From Oscillospiraceae bacterium (GTDB lineage Bacteria > Bacillota > Clostridia > Oscillospirales > Ruminococcaceae): a DNA stretch of 9,417 nucleotides. Below the pieces are notes generated by a model that was not told the DNA's origin, did no database searches, and saw only the letters and a program-made list of their open reading frames with translations. Of the stretch, positions 1 to 7,140 are shown in pieces; positions within the stretch are counted from its first letter, which is position 1, and each line of letters opens with the position of its first letter. The stretch is taken from the NCBI GenBank assembly GCA_016302225.1, contig JAEDOB010000071.1, forward strand, positions 1 through 9,417, given 5' to 3'. The position numbers were made by a program, and so were the translations under genes.

Positions 1-689
1 GTCCAGCTGCTTGCCTTTGCGGGGTCAAAACCGTAAGGCGTCAATTCGTTGAGAGATATGTCGGAAAGCGCATAGATGTTGAAAATGCACCCAAAATCGG
101 TCAATGCAGTGTTTTTGCTTACATCAAGGCTTGTGAGCTTATTGTTATTTAAAGTCAAATATTCAAGTTCGGCAATGCTGCTTATATCAAGGTCGGTGAT
201 CTGATTATCGTCGAAGTACAGACATTCCAAAACAGTATTTTCCACATTAAGGCTTGTAAGCTGATTTCTATCACATTGCAAATACTGCAAATTGGGATTG
301 TTGCTCACATCAAGGCTTGTAAGCTCGTTGTTTGAACACCACAGCTTTTGCAGCTTTGAAAAATGCTCAATACCCGTAAGGTCTGCGACAGTATTCGGGT
401 TATCTCTTGTTCCCGAAACGCTTATGCTGGTAACAGCATTCAGCTCTTTCTGTGAAAGAATACCATTTTTATCTTCGTCAAATGTCGATACATACTGTCT
501 GAATGTATTATCGGGGAAGTTAGCTTCACTAATCGCCACATCACCCTCAGCCATTTTCAGTTCAGGTTCCACCGAAGCAATATCCCCGAAAAACTCATCA
601 ACCGCCGCAGCCCCCACTGAGCCTAAGCAGGACGCTGCCACCATTACCGAACAGACTGCCGCAGCGATTTTTCTGCTTTTTTTATTCAT
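1..689 (-). CDS. Secreted leucine-rich-repeat protein with EF-hand-like loop (partial, C-terminus outside window)
   Basis: The reading frame starts at ATG 689-687 and stays open to the window edge (229 codons), so the C-terminal part is missing. Translation shows a Sec signal peptide: basic MNKKSRK, a hydrophobic stretch to about residue 25, and a likely cut after GAAA near residue 29. No convincing lipobox is present. Residues 71-82 (DEDKNGILSQKE) fit a complete 12-residue EF-hand calcium loop (D, D, N, I, S, E at positions 1, 3, 5, 7, 9, 12). From about residue 104 come leucine-rich repeats of 20-21 residues with the pattern L-x-C-x-x-N-x-L-T-S-L-D-V-S. GGAGGT at 704-699 lies 9 bases before the ATG. 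Family knowledge: such proteins are extracellular or cell-surface in gut Clostridia and often carry further C-terminal domains. The specific ligand is unknown. The secreted LRR call is firm; any function would be a guess. Confidence 0.85.
   Translation of the reverse strand, partial: MNKKSRKIAAAVCSVMVAASCLGSVGAAAVDEFFGDIASVEPELKMAEGDVAISEANFPDNTFRQYVSTFDEDKNGILSQKELNAVTSISVSGTRDNPNTVADLTGIEHFSKLQKLWCSNNELTSLDVSNNPNLQYLQCDRNQLTSLNVENTVLECLYFDDNQITDLDISSIAELEYLTLNNNKLTSLDVSKNTALTDFGCIFNIYALSDISLNELTPYGFDPAKASSW
121..326 (-). repeat. Direct DNA repeats encoding the LRR units
   Basis: Near-identical 20-base units begin at 121, 184, 244 and 307 (plus-strand core such as acatcaaggcttgtaagct). They are spaced 63, 60 and 63 bases apart, that is 21, 20 and 21 codons, and each encodes the LTSLDVS-type strand and turn of one leucine-rich repeat. 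The copy at 184 is the most diverged. Confidence 0.8.
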
Positions 690-749
690 CTGTCAAAGAC
701 CTCCATATCATAATTTTACCGTAAAATTGAAAATATCGGTACAATTCTA

Positions 750-778
750 AGTATAAGAAATTATAAAAAATGTTTCAA
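750..778 (-). promoter_or_regulatory. Predicted sigma-A promoter of the LRR gene
   Basis: On the minus strand TTGAAA (778-773) is followed by exactly 17 bases and TATACT (755-750). It lies about 60 bases upstream of the LRR start codon. Between it and the upstream terminator at 933 there is only A+T-rich sequence in which I see nothing else, so the LRR gene is probably transcribed on its own. Confidence 0.65.
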
Positions 779-932
779 TGCAAAAAACAAAATCGAAAAC
801 GAACAAACCGTAAATTTAATATAAACCATAACGAATTTTAGTGAAAAGCGTCGATTTGAAGTCTGTGCACAAAGCTTTTACGGAATAACCGATTTTTTAT
901 TTTCTCCGCCTTCAACTTTGGAGCAAGACAAC

Positions 933-970
933 AAAAAAACGGGTGTCCCCGAATTTAGCGGAAACACCCG
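933..970 (-). terminator. Intrinsic terminator after the oadB-like gene
   Basis: Read on the minus strand, CGGGTGT (970-964) pairs with ACACCCG (946-940). Two more G-C pairs form inside after a small mismatch, around an A+T-rich loop, and a run of seven T (939-933) follows. It sits 33 bases past the oadB stop codon and closes the two-gene pump unit. Confidence 0.85.
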
Positions 971-1003
971 ATAATTGATATTTGTTGATTATCCGAAAAT
1001 ATG

Positions 1004-2221
1004 TCAGACAGGAACAATACTCAGCAGAACGCCCGCTGCAACTGCGGAACCGATAACGCCTGCAACATTGGGACCCAGGGCGTGCATAAGCAGGAAGTTG
1101 GAGGGGTTGTACTGCGCTCCCACCTTCTGGGAAACTCTTGCAGCCATAGGAACTGCGGAAACGCCCGCCGAACCGATAAGGGGATTTACCTTGCCCTTTG
1201 TTGCCCAGCACATGATCTTTCCAAACAGAACGCCCGATGCAGTACCTACGCAGAATGCCACAACGCCCAGTGCAAGTACCATCAGGAACTTTGCATTGAT
1301 AATGTTTGCTGCGGTGGTGGTCGCACCAACGGAAATTCCCAGGAAGATAGTGATGATATTCATCAGCTCGTTCTGAGCGGTCTTGCAAAGACGGTCAACA
1401 ACGCCGCTTTCCTTGAACAGGTTGCCCAGCATAAGCATGCCGACCAGCGGAGCAGCCGAGGGGATAAGCAGAGAAATTACGACGGTAACAACGATAGGGA
1501 AGATGATCTTCTCGGTCTTGGAAACCTCACGGAGCTGTGTCATAACGATCTTGCGCTCCTTGTCGGTGGTGAGAAGCTTCATAATAGGCGGCTGGATAAT
1601 GGGAACCAGAGCCATATAGGTGTAAGCGGCGAGGGCGATGTTTCCGACATCTATCTCAAATGCCACACCGTCGGGAGATGCACCCGCAGCCAGCAGACGG
1701 CTTGAAACGTAAATAGCCGTAGGACCGTCAGCACCGCCGATGATAGCGATGGAGCCTGCCTCCTGAGGAGTGAAGCCCAAAGCGGCTGCACCGATAAATG
1801 TCAGGAAGATACCTGCCTGCGCGGCGGCACCCAGCAGAAAGCTTTTGGGGTTGGCGATCAGGGGACCGAAATCGGTCATACAGCCGATGCCGAGGAAGAT
1901 AAGCGGGGGATAAATCTGCAGCTTAACGCCCAGATAGAGCAGGTCAAGCAGTCCGCCCTCGTGCAGTATCTTCGCAAAATCAAGCTCTTTTCCGCCGCTG
2001 ATGTCAAACAGCTCGGGGTGATACATTTCAGCACCCGGCAGATTTGTAAGCAGCATACCAAATGCGATAGGCAGGAGGAGCAGAGGTTCAAACCCCTTCT
2101 TTATCGCAAGATACATAAACACAAAGGAGATAAGTATCATCAGCCCCGACTGCCAAGTCATATTGGCAAAGCCCGACTGCGACCATAATTCTCCGATGGT
2201 ACTCAGAAAACCGTCCAACAT
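1004..2221 (-). CDS. Na+-transporting decarboxylase beta subunit (OadB/MmdB/GcdB family)
   Basis: This 405-residue, very hydrophobic protein matches the beta subunit of biotin-dependent Na+-pumping decarboxylases (oxaloacetate, methylmalonyl-CoA or glutaconyl-CoA type). That integral membrane subunit decarboxylates carboxybiotin and exports Na+. Family signatures are intact: GGADGPTAIY at residues 162-171, whose Asp165 corresponds to the conserved Na+/proton-binding aspartate, an acidic DVGN at 191-194, and GPNVAGVIGSAVAAG at 383-397 with the conserved Asn and Ser. The length is normal for the family. The ATG (2221-2219) is preceded by AGGAAAGG. The gene lies 46 bases after the OadG-like gene, with a terminator just downstream. 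The physiological substrate is set by the alpha subunit, which is not encoded here, so I give no specific symbol. Confidence 0.93.
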   Translation of the reverse strand: MLDGFLSTIGELWSQSGFANMTWQSGLMILISFVFMYLAIKKGFEPLLLLPIAFGMLLTNLPGAEMYHPELFDISGGKELDFAKILHEGGLLDLLYLGVKLQIYPPLIFLGIGCMTDFGPLIANPKSFLLGAAAQAGIFLTFIGAAALGFTPQEAGSIAIIGGADGPTAIYVSSRLLAAGASPDGVAFEIDVGNIALAAYTYMALVPIIQPPIMKLLTTDKERKIVMTQLREVSKTEKIIFPIVVTVVISLLIPSAAPLVGMLMLGNLFKESGVVDRLCKTAQNELMNIITIFLGISVGATTTAANIINAKFLMVLALGVVAFCVGTASGVLFGKIMCWATKGKVNPLIGSAGVSAVPMAARVSQKVGAQYNPSNFLLMHALGPNVAGVIGSAVAAGVLLSIVPV

Positions 2222-2267
2222 AAATATTATCTGACCTTTCCTTAGATTTTAAAAGCCGCAGCAGACA

Positions 2268-2627
2268 TCAGAAGCTGCTTGTCATTTCGGAACGTGCGGC
2301 AGCACCCCATGCGTTTCTTCTCGGTGCGGAACGCTTTACGCTCTTTATGGCATACACGGTACCGTCAGCCTCTGCCATTGCAGCAACGGCGGCTGCGATA
2401 ACTGCGATGACCTCGTCGTCATCGGCTGATGCAGCGGCGGGGGCGGGTTTCGCGGGCACTGCGGGCTTTGGGGCGGGTGCAGGCTTTGCGTCCTTCTTTG
2501 ATGTTCTTAATGCTTCAAAAATTTTGCCCATAATTGTGATAGCCGCAATAAGAAGAACAAGTCCCAGAAATACCACGACGAGTCCTGTCAAAACGACCGT
2601 GAAGACATAGCTCCATTCCATTTGCAC
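2268..2627 (-). CDS. OadG-family small membrane subunit of the Na+-pump decarboxylase (gamma/delta)
   Basis: This 119-residue protein has one N-terminal transmembrane helix (about residues 7-33), then a lysine-bearing segment, an Ala/Pro-rich flexible linker (about 47-67), and a C-terminal part with an Ala-rich helix (DDDEVIAVIAAAVAAMAE, 69-86) and a basic tail. This is the layout of OadG and the methylmalonyl-CoA decarboxylase delta subunit, which anchor the peripheral subunits to the beta subunit. There is no AMKM biotin site, so it is not the biotin carrier. The start is taken as GTG 2627-2625 because AAAAGGAGA ends 11 bases upstream; ATG two codons later (2621-2619) would give a 17-base spacing. 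It is followed directly by the beta subunit. Gamma and delta cannot be told apart by sequence alone. Confidence 0.85.
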   Translation of the reverse strand: MQMEWSYVFTVVLTGLVVVFLGLVLLIAAITIMGKIFEALRTSKKDAKPAPAPKPAVPAKPAPAAASADDDEVIAVIAAAVAAMAEADGTVYAIKSVKRSAPRRNAWGAAARSEMTSSF

Positions 2628-2692
2628 GGATAAAACATCTCCTTTTTGTGTAATTAGCCGAATTCCGACATATTACAATCATTATCCAAATT

Positions 2693-2721
2693 ATTATACC
2701 GTATTTTTGACAAAAAAGCAA
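2693..2721 (-). promoter_or_regulatory. Predicted promoter of the oadG-oadB unit
   Basis: On the minus strand TTGCTT (2721-2716), a 17-base spacer and a perfect TATAAT (2698-2693) lie about 65 bases upstream of the GTG start of the OadG-like gene. The 249-base divergent gap 2628-2876 also holds the mscS promoter. Confidence 0.7.
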
Positions 2722-2813
2722 TATAGAATTTTATAATTATTATTCAAACTTTTTATGAATGTTATCCGACAGGACGGACAAAAAATATTTAACAGATTTT
2801 TCGGATAAAATAC

Positions 2814-2842
2814 TTAAAAAGCACACTGTTATATGCTAAAAT
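2814..2842 (+). promoter_or_regulatory. Possible promoter of the MscS gene
   Basis: TTAAAA (2814-2819), a 17-base spacer and TAAAAT (2837-2842) are present. The -10 has an extended TG-n motif directly before it (TGCTAAAAT, from 2834). A second TAAAAT at 2805-2810 is an alternative -10. The -35 match is only moderate. Confidence 0.45.
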
Positions 2843-2876
2843 ACCTTTCATACATAAATTTTTTGGAGGTAACCAT

Positions 2877-3734
2877 ATGGAAAATGAAGCAGTTGTAAAA
2901 ATCGAAGAAAATATCTCCGACGGAGTGGATTTTCTTTCCAAAATATGGGACAGTATCCTTCACTTTCTGCCGACGCTGATATTTGCTCTTGTCGTTTACA
3001 TAGTTTGCGCTATCGTTATGAAAATAGTAATGAAGCTGGTGGATAAGGGCGGCGATTCGGGCAAGATAGACAAGACCATCTACCGTTTCCTGCGTTCGCT
3101 CATAAGCATTGCCATGAAGTGCATTACGGTCATAACTGTGCTGTCGGTGCTGGGAGTGCCTATGACGTCCATTATTGCTGTGATAACCACGGCAGGCGTT
3201 GCCATAGGTCTTGCGTTGAAGGACAGTCTGGGAAATATCGCAGGCGGATTTCTCATTATGATAACAAAGCCCTTTAAGATAGGCGATTATGTGTCCTTCG
3301 GCGGCGTTGAGGGAACTGTTGAGGAGATTGGCATTGTGGGAACTGCCATCAGAACGGTGGATAACAAGATAATCCATTGTCCCAACGGCTCGGTGTCCAC
3401 ATCTACCGTGACCAATTTCAGCGAAGAAGCTACAAGGCGTGTTGACATTAATTTCAGTATCGACTACGAGGACGATTTCAGAAAGGCTGAGAAGATAATC
3501 GGTGATGTGCTTTCCGCTCACAGGCTTATTCTCGACGATCCCGCTCCTACCGTAAGAGTGGTAAGCCACGCAGACAGCGCAATAGTTATCACCACGAGGG
3601 CATGGGTAAAGACGGAAAATTACTGGGACGTTTACTTCGACCTGATGGAGCAGGTCAAGGAGGCGTTTGACAAGAACGGCATTTCCATTCCCTTTAACAA
3701 GCTTGATGTTAATGTCAGAAATGACGAGAAATAA
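2877..3734 (+). CDS. mscS: MscS-family small-conductance mechanosensitive channel
   Basis: This 285-residue inner-membrane channel would open under membrane tension to release solutes on hypo-osmotic shock. It has three transmembrane segments (about 29-54, 72-92 and 98-130). The third carries the Gly/Ala-rich pore helix (AGVAIGLALKDSLGNIAGG, 106-124) followed by KPFKIGDYV and GGVEGTVEEIG, the start of the cytoplasmic beta domain. PNGSV at 169-173 and the IDYEDD region (195-200) match the middle domain, and the C-terminal alpha-beta domain ends in LDVNV. Length is close to Escherichia coli MscS (286). GGAGGT ends 6 bases before the ATG. It is transcribed alone, divergent from the pump unit and convergent with dapB. 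Confidence 0.93.
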   Translation: MENEAVVKIEENISDGVDFLSKIWDSILHFLPTLIFALVVYIVCAIVMKIVMKLVDKGGDSGKIDKTIYRFLRSLISIAMKCITVITVLSVLGVPMTSIIAVITTAGVAIGLALKDSLGNIAGGFLIMITKPFKIGDYVSFGGVEGTVEEIGIVGTAIRTVDNKIIHCPNGSVSTSTVTNFSEEATRRVDINFSIDYEDDFRKAEKIIGDVLSAHRLILDDPAPTVRVVSHADSAIVITTRAWVKTENYWDVYFDLMEQVKEAFDKNGISIPFNKLDVNVRNDEK

Positions 3735-3752
3735 TTGTTTGCGGCAAATTAA

Positions 3753-3798
3753 AGGCGGTCTAACCGATAATTGTTCGGTCAGACCGCCTGATTTTTTT
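3753..3798 (+). terminator. Intrinsic terminator of mscS, probably also used by the lysine operon
   Basis: AGGCGGTCT (3753-3761) pairs perfectly with AGACCGCCT (3781-3789). Four more pairs (ACCG/CGGT) form after one mismatch, and seven T (3792-3798) follow on the plus strand. It lies between the convergent ends of mscS (3734) and dapB (3807). On the minus strand the hairpin is followed only by TTTAATTT, so termination of the lysine operon here is likely but weaker. Confidence 0.9.
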
Positions 3799-3806
3799 AT
3801 ATGAAC

Positions 3807-4565
3807 TTACTTTGCGTCAACCAGCGCAGCCATATCGTAAAGACCCGCTTTCTGTTCTGCAAGGAAAACGGCGGCGTTTACCGCACCTACCGCAAACACC
3901 TGCTTTGAAGCAGCCTGATGGGACAGGGTGATGACCTCGTCACGTCCTGCGAAGATAATATCGTGTTCGCCGACTATGGTGCCGCCTCTGATGGAGTGCA
4001 TACCTATCTCGTTATGCTCTCTCTTTTTGCGCATGGAATGGCGGTCGTAGATGTACTGATACTTGTTGTCCAGAGTTTCGTTGATGGAGTTTGCCAGCAT
4101 AATAGCAGTTCCGCTGGGAGCGTCAATCTTCTGATTGTGGTGCTTTTCGACTATCTCAATATCAAACTGATCTCCCAGAATTGAAGCCGCAGTTTTTGCC
4201 AGCTTGCACAGCAGATTTATTCCCAGGGACATATTGAATGTAAAGAACACGGGAATCTGCTCCGATGCCTTCTTTATCTTTTCTATCTGCTCGGGGGAAT
4301 AGCCTGTGGTTGCGAAAACGACGGCTGTTCCCGTGGAAAGTCCGTATTCCAGAAGTCCGTCCAGAGAAGCTGGGTGGGAGAAGTCGATAATAACATCGGG
4401 CTTTGCGGCAAGCTCACGGGGATTTGCCACAATGGGGAAATCCGCATAAGGCTCGGTGTTGATGTCGATACCGCCGACCACCTTGCAGTCGCTGCGTTCG
4501 GAAATGACAGAATTGATAACTCTGCCCATTTTTCCGTTTGCGCCGCAGATAACAATATTAACCAT
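3807..4565 (-). CDS. dapB: 4-hydroxy-tetrahydrodipicolinate reductase
   Basis: This cytosolic enzyme makes tetrahydrodipicolinate from the DapA product with NAD(P)H. The 252-residue protein shows the N-terminal nucleotide-binding loop GANGKMG (8-14), the signature EKHHNQKIDAPSGTA (140-154) with catalytic His142/His143 and Lys146, and SIRGGTIVGEHDIIF (191-205) of the substrate domain. Length is typical of the short Clostridia form. AAAGGA ends 8 bases before the ATG. It is the last gene of the riboswitch-controlled operon, 21 bases after dapA, and converges on mscS. Confidence 0.97.
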   Translation of the reverse strand: MVNIVICGANGKMGRVINSVISERSDCKVVGGIDINTEPYADFPIVANPRELAAKPDVIIDFSHPASLDGLLEYGLSTGTAVVFATTGYSPEQIEKIKKASEQIPVFFTFNMSLGINLLCKLAKTAASILGDQFDIEIVEKHHNQKIDAPSGTAIMLANSINETLDNKYQYIYDRHSMRKKREHNEIGMHSIRGGTIVGEHDIIFAGRDEVITLSHQAASKQVFAVGAVNAAVFLAEQKAGLYDMAALVDAK

Positions 4566-4586
4566 TTTTATCGTCCTTTCGGGAAA

Positions 4587-5477
4587 TTACTTGATAAGTC
4601 CCAGCTTTTCCATAGAAGCCCTGAGAGTTGCCTTGTTAGCGTCGGTCATTTCCATAAGGGGCATTCTGAGGACACCTGCGTTCATTCCGCAGAGGTTCAT
4701 AGCCTCCTTAACGGGAATGGGGTTTACGTCGATAAACAGGTTGTTGATAAATTCCAGAAGGCTTATCTGCAGCTTCTGAGCCTCGGCAAAATTGTTGTCA
4801 AGGCAGAACCTGCACATATCGTGAGTTTCCTTTGGCATAACGTTTGAAAGTACGGAAATAACGCCCTTTCCGCCCAAAGACATAATGGGAACTATCATAT
4901 CATCGTTGCCGCTGTAAACGTCGATCTTGTCGCCGCAGGCAGCGATGAGCTTTGCAACATAGCCGATGTTTCCGCTTGCCTCCTTTACAGCGCAGATATT
5001 CTTGTGCTCGGCAAGGGTCTTGATGGTGTCAACAGCCATGTTCACGCCTGTTCTGCCGGGGATATTGTAAAGGATAAGGGGGATATTTACAGCGTCTGCA
5101 ATAGCGGTGAAGTGCGCTACAAGACCTCTCTGGGACGCCTTGTTATAGTAGGGGGTAACTACCAGCAGAGCGTCAACGCCCGCTGCTTCTGCCTCCTTGG
5201 AAAGGGAAATGGCATAAGCGGTGTCGTTGCTGCCGGTTCCTGCGATAACGGGAACTCTCTTTGCGGTCCTCTTTACGCAGTAGCGGATGCACTCGATATG
5301 CTCCTCGTCGGTCATGGTGGACGCTTCGCCCGTTGTACCGCAGACGATGATAGCGTCGGTGCCGTTTTCGATCTGATAGTCAATGTTCTTTCCGAACTGT
5401 TCAAAGTTAATGGAACCGTCAGCGTTCATAGGAGTTACGATAGCAACGCCTGCGCCTGTAAAAATAGTATTCTTCAT
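4587..5477 (-). CDS. dapA: 4-hydroxy-tetrahydrodipicolinate synthase
   Basis: DapA condenses pyruvate with aspartate semialdehyde, the committed step to diaminopimelate and lysine. The (beta/alpha)8 barrel protein shows all catalytic parts: GTTGEA with Thr48-Thr49, YNIPGRTG with Tyr137 and Arg142, and the Schiff-base lysine in VKEASGN (Lys165). The start is ATG 5477-5475 (296 residues, MKNTIFTGAG), because AAAGGA ends 9 bases upstream. An in-frame TTG at 5495-5493 would add six residues but overlaps that ribosome site. It lies 28 bases after the GNAT gene and 21 bases before dapB. Whether lysine also inhibits the enzyme allosterically cannot be read from the sequence. Confidence 0.97.
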   Translation of the reverse strand: MKNTIFTGAGVAIVTPMNADGSINFEQFGKNIDYQIENGTDAIIVCGTTGEASTMTDEEHIECIRYCVKRTAKRVPVIAGTGSNDTAYAISLSKEAEAAGVDALLVVTPYYNKASQRGLVAHFTAIADAVNIPLILYNIPGRTGVNMAVDTIKTLAEHKNICAVKEASGNIGYVAKLIAACGDKIDVYSGNDDMIVPIMSLGGKGVISVLSNVMPKETHDMCRFCLDNNFAEAQKLQISLLEFINNLFIDVNPIPVKEAMNLCGMNAGVLRMPLMEMTDANKATLRASMEKLGLIK

Positions 5478-5486
5478 AAAAATCGA

Positions 5487-5492
5487 TCCTTT
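5487..5492 (-). promoter_or_regulatory. Ribosome binding site that fixes the dapA start
   Basis: AAAGGA on the minus strand, 9 bases before ATG 5477-5475. The upstream TTG candidate (5495-5493) overlaps this element and so has no usable site of its own there. Confidence 0.7.
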
Positions 5493-5505
5493 CAAAGCGA
5501 ATGAT

Positions 5506-5964
5506 TCAATTCATTTCGATCGTGTAGGTAAGCCAGCTGTCGGGGGAATATTTTCCGCCTATCTTATTGTAAAAGCATCTTGCGGGGTGGTTCCAGTCAA
5601 GGCATTTCCATTCCAGACGGGCGCAGGATTTTTCCTTGGCTGTCTGTTTTGCGGATTCAAAGAATTTTTCGCCGATACCGTTTCTGCGGTATTCCTCGTC
5701 AATGAAAATATCCTCGATATACATTACCCGCTTGCCCGAAAATGTAGCTATCTTATAGAAATAATATGTCATAATCCCCACGGGAATGCCGTCCTGCTCG
5801 GCAATTGTTACCGACAGTCCGTTTTCCTCGTTCATAAGCCTTGTGAGGGCTTCGGGAGTGATATTGCAGACATCGCCCAGCTTTTCGTATTCCGCAAGCT
5901 TTTTCAGATAGCCCACAATAAGTGCGGCATCAGCGTCCGTCCCTTTTCTGAGTGTAATGCTCAT
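5506..5964 (-). CDS. GNAT-family N-acetyltransferase, SSAT/thialysine-acetyltransferase-like
   Basis: This 152-residue protein is a single GNAT domain. The acetyl-CoA binding segment is YIEDIFIDEEYRRNGIG (82-98) with the R-R-x-G-x-G/A-like loop, followed by RLEWKCLDWNHPARCFYNKIGG (116-137) with the Trp, Asn and Tyr pattern of motif B. The LAEYEKL segment (23-29) and the W-x-x-x-D-W-N pattern resemble spermidine/spermine and thialysine N-acetyltransferases, suggesting a primary amine substrate; that is inference. The start codon ATG (5964-5962) overlaps the asd stop TGA by one base, so translation is probably coupled. Its position inside the lysine operon means lysine-responsive expression. 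It is not DapD or DapH, which have left-handed beta-helix repeats. Substrate unproven. Confidence 0.88.
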   Translation of the reverse strand: MSITLRKGTDADAALIVGYLKKLAEYEKLGDVCNITPEALTRLMNEENGLSVTIAEQDGIPVGIMTYYFYKIATFSGKRVMYIEDIFIDEEYRRNGIGEKFFESAKQTAKEKSCARLEWKCLDWNHPARCFYNKIGGKYSPDSWLTYTIEMN

Positions 5965-7046
5965 CAGTCAAAATAGCCCTTTGCAGCCAGAAGCTCAGCC
6001 ATCAGAACGGCACCGCCTGCTGCACCTCTCAGGGTGTTGTGGGACAGACCTATAAACTTGTAATCAAAGAGAGTATCTTCTCTCAGACGACCTGCGGAAA
6101 CTGCCATGCCGTTTTCAAGATTTCTGTCAAGCTTAGCCTGAGGACGGTTATCCTCCTCAAAATAGTGGATAAACTGCTTGGGAGCAGAGGGAAGTCCCAG
6201 CTCCTGGGGAACGCCGCTGAAGCTTTCCCAAGCCTTGATGATCTGCTCCTTGGTGGGTTTCTTCTTGAAGGTTACGTAAACTGCGGCAGTGTGTCCGTCG
6301 GAAACGGGAACTCTCAGGCACTGAGCGGTGATAACAGGCTCGGTTGCATTGACGATCTTTCCGCCTTCAACCTTGCCCCAGATCTTCAGAGGCTCCTGCT
6401 CGGACTTTTCCTCCTCGCCGCCGATGTAGGGGATAACGTTGTCAACTATTTCGGGCATTGTTTCAAAGGTCTTGCCTGCGCCGCTGATAGCCTGATATGT
6501 ACATACAACAGCCTTTTCAACGCCGAATTCCTTCATCAGAGGGTGGAACAGGGGAACATAGCTCTGGAGGGAGCAGTTGGACTTAACTGCGATAAATCCT
6601 CTCTTTGTGCCCAGTCTTTCTCTCTGGGACTTGATTACCTCGATATGCTCGGGGTTCAGCTCGGGGACTACCATGGGAACGTCGGGAGTTCCTCTGTGTG
6701 CGGAGTTATTGGAAACAACGGGGCATTCAGCCTTTGCGTAGGCTTCTTCGAGAGCCTTTATTTCGTCCTTCTTCATATTAACTGCGCAGAAAACGAAGTC
6801 AACGGAGGAAGAGATCTTATCAATGTCGGCTGTTGCGTCCATAACTATCATATCCTTGAGATTTTCGGGGATAGGGGAGGTCATAGCCCACTTGTTCCCG
6901 ATAGCGTCCTCAAGTCTTTTGCCTGCGGAACGTGCGGAGGCTGCAACTACCTCTACCTTAAACCAAGGGTGATTTGCAAGGAGCAGGCAGAATCTCTGTC
7001 CTACCATACCCGTTGCGCCGATGATACCAACCTTATACTGCTTCAT
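5964..7046 (-). CDS. asd: Aspartate-semialdehyde dehydrogenase, archaeal/fungal-like subfamily
   Basis: This enzyme reduces L-aspartyl phosphate to aspartate semialdehyde with NADPH, at the branch point for lysine, diaminopimelate, threonine and methionine. With the start chosen here (ATG 7046-7044, 360 residues) it has the NADP loop GATGMVGQR (10-18), SNNSAHR (112-118), the active-site cysteine in KSNCSLQ (Cys158), QAISGAGKTF (185-194) and a histidine in RVPVSDGH (His252). The ISGAG, VPELNP and QRE segments resemble the archaeal/fungal subfamily more than the Escherichia coli type. An upstream ATG (7055-7053) is only 2 bases from GGAG, whereas the chosen start is 11 bases from it. It is the first gene after the riboswitch terminator. 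Confidence 0.96.
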   Translation of the reverse strand: MKQYKVGIIGATGMVGQRFCLLLANHPWFKVEVVAASARSAGKRLEDAIGNKWAMTSPIPENLKDMIVMDATADIDKISSSVDFVFCAVNMKKDEIKALEEAYAKAECPVVSNNSAHRGTPDVPMVVPELNPEHIEVIKSQRERLGTKRGFIAVKSNCSLQSYVPLFHPLMKEFGVEKAVVCTYQAISGAGKTFETMPEIVDNVIPYIGGEEEKSEQEPLKIWGKVEGGKIVNATEPVITAQCLRVPVSDGHTAAVYVTFKKKPTKEQIIKAWESFSGVPQELGLPSAPKQFIHYFEEDNRPQAKLDRNLENGMAVSAGRLREDTLFDYKFIGLSHNTLRGAAGGAVLMAELLAAKGYFD

Positions 7047-7057
7047 TTCGATCATTT

Positions 7058-7065
7058 CTCCTTTT
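7058..7065 (-). promoter_or_regulatory. Ribosome binding site deciding the asd start
   Basis: AAAAGGAG on the minus strand. Its GGAG is 11 bases before ATG 7046-7044 but only 2 bases before the alternative ATG 7055-7053, so the shorter protein is favoured. Confidence 0.7.
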
Positions 7066-7083
7066 GATTTTATTGGATCAAAT

Positions 7084-7116
7084 AAAAAACCGACGGAAAA
7101 TTACTTTTCGGTCGGT
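7084..7116 (-). terminator. Riboswitch-controlled intrinsic terminator (expression platform)
   Basis: On the minus strand ACCGAC (7116-7111) pairs with GTCGGT (7094-7089). After one C-C mismatch, GAAAA pairs with TTTTC around the loop GTAA, and six T (7089-7084) follow. It lies between the lysine aptamer and asd, about 40 bases before the asd start, so it is the attenuator that stops transcription when lysine is bound. Confidence 0.9.
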
Positions 7117-7140
7117 CATCATACAATTCAAAGAAATATT

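Noticed and set aside
292..750. Plus-strand open frame of 152 codons opposite the LRR gene
   Set aside because: It is antisense to the signal peptide, EF-hand loop and LRR array, which are clearly coding on the minus strand.
880..905. Short CGG-AATAA-CCG stem followed by T residues on the plus strand
   Set aside because: Only three base pairs, and no plus-strand gene precedes it.
1001..1705. Plus-strand open frame of 234 codons opposite the oadB-like gene
   Set aside because: It is antisense to conserved OadB motifs and has no recognisable domain.
6039..7067. Long plus-strand open frame of 342 codons opposite asd
   Set aside because: It is the antisense shadow of asd, which has clear catalytic motifs. 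The shadow translation has no domain logic and is cysteine-rich as expected of an antisense frame.
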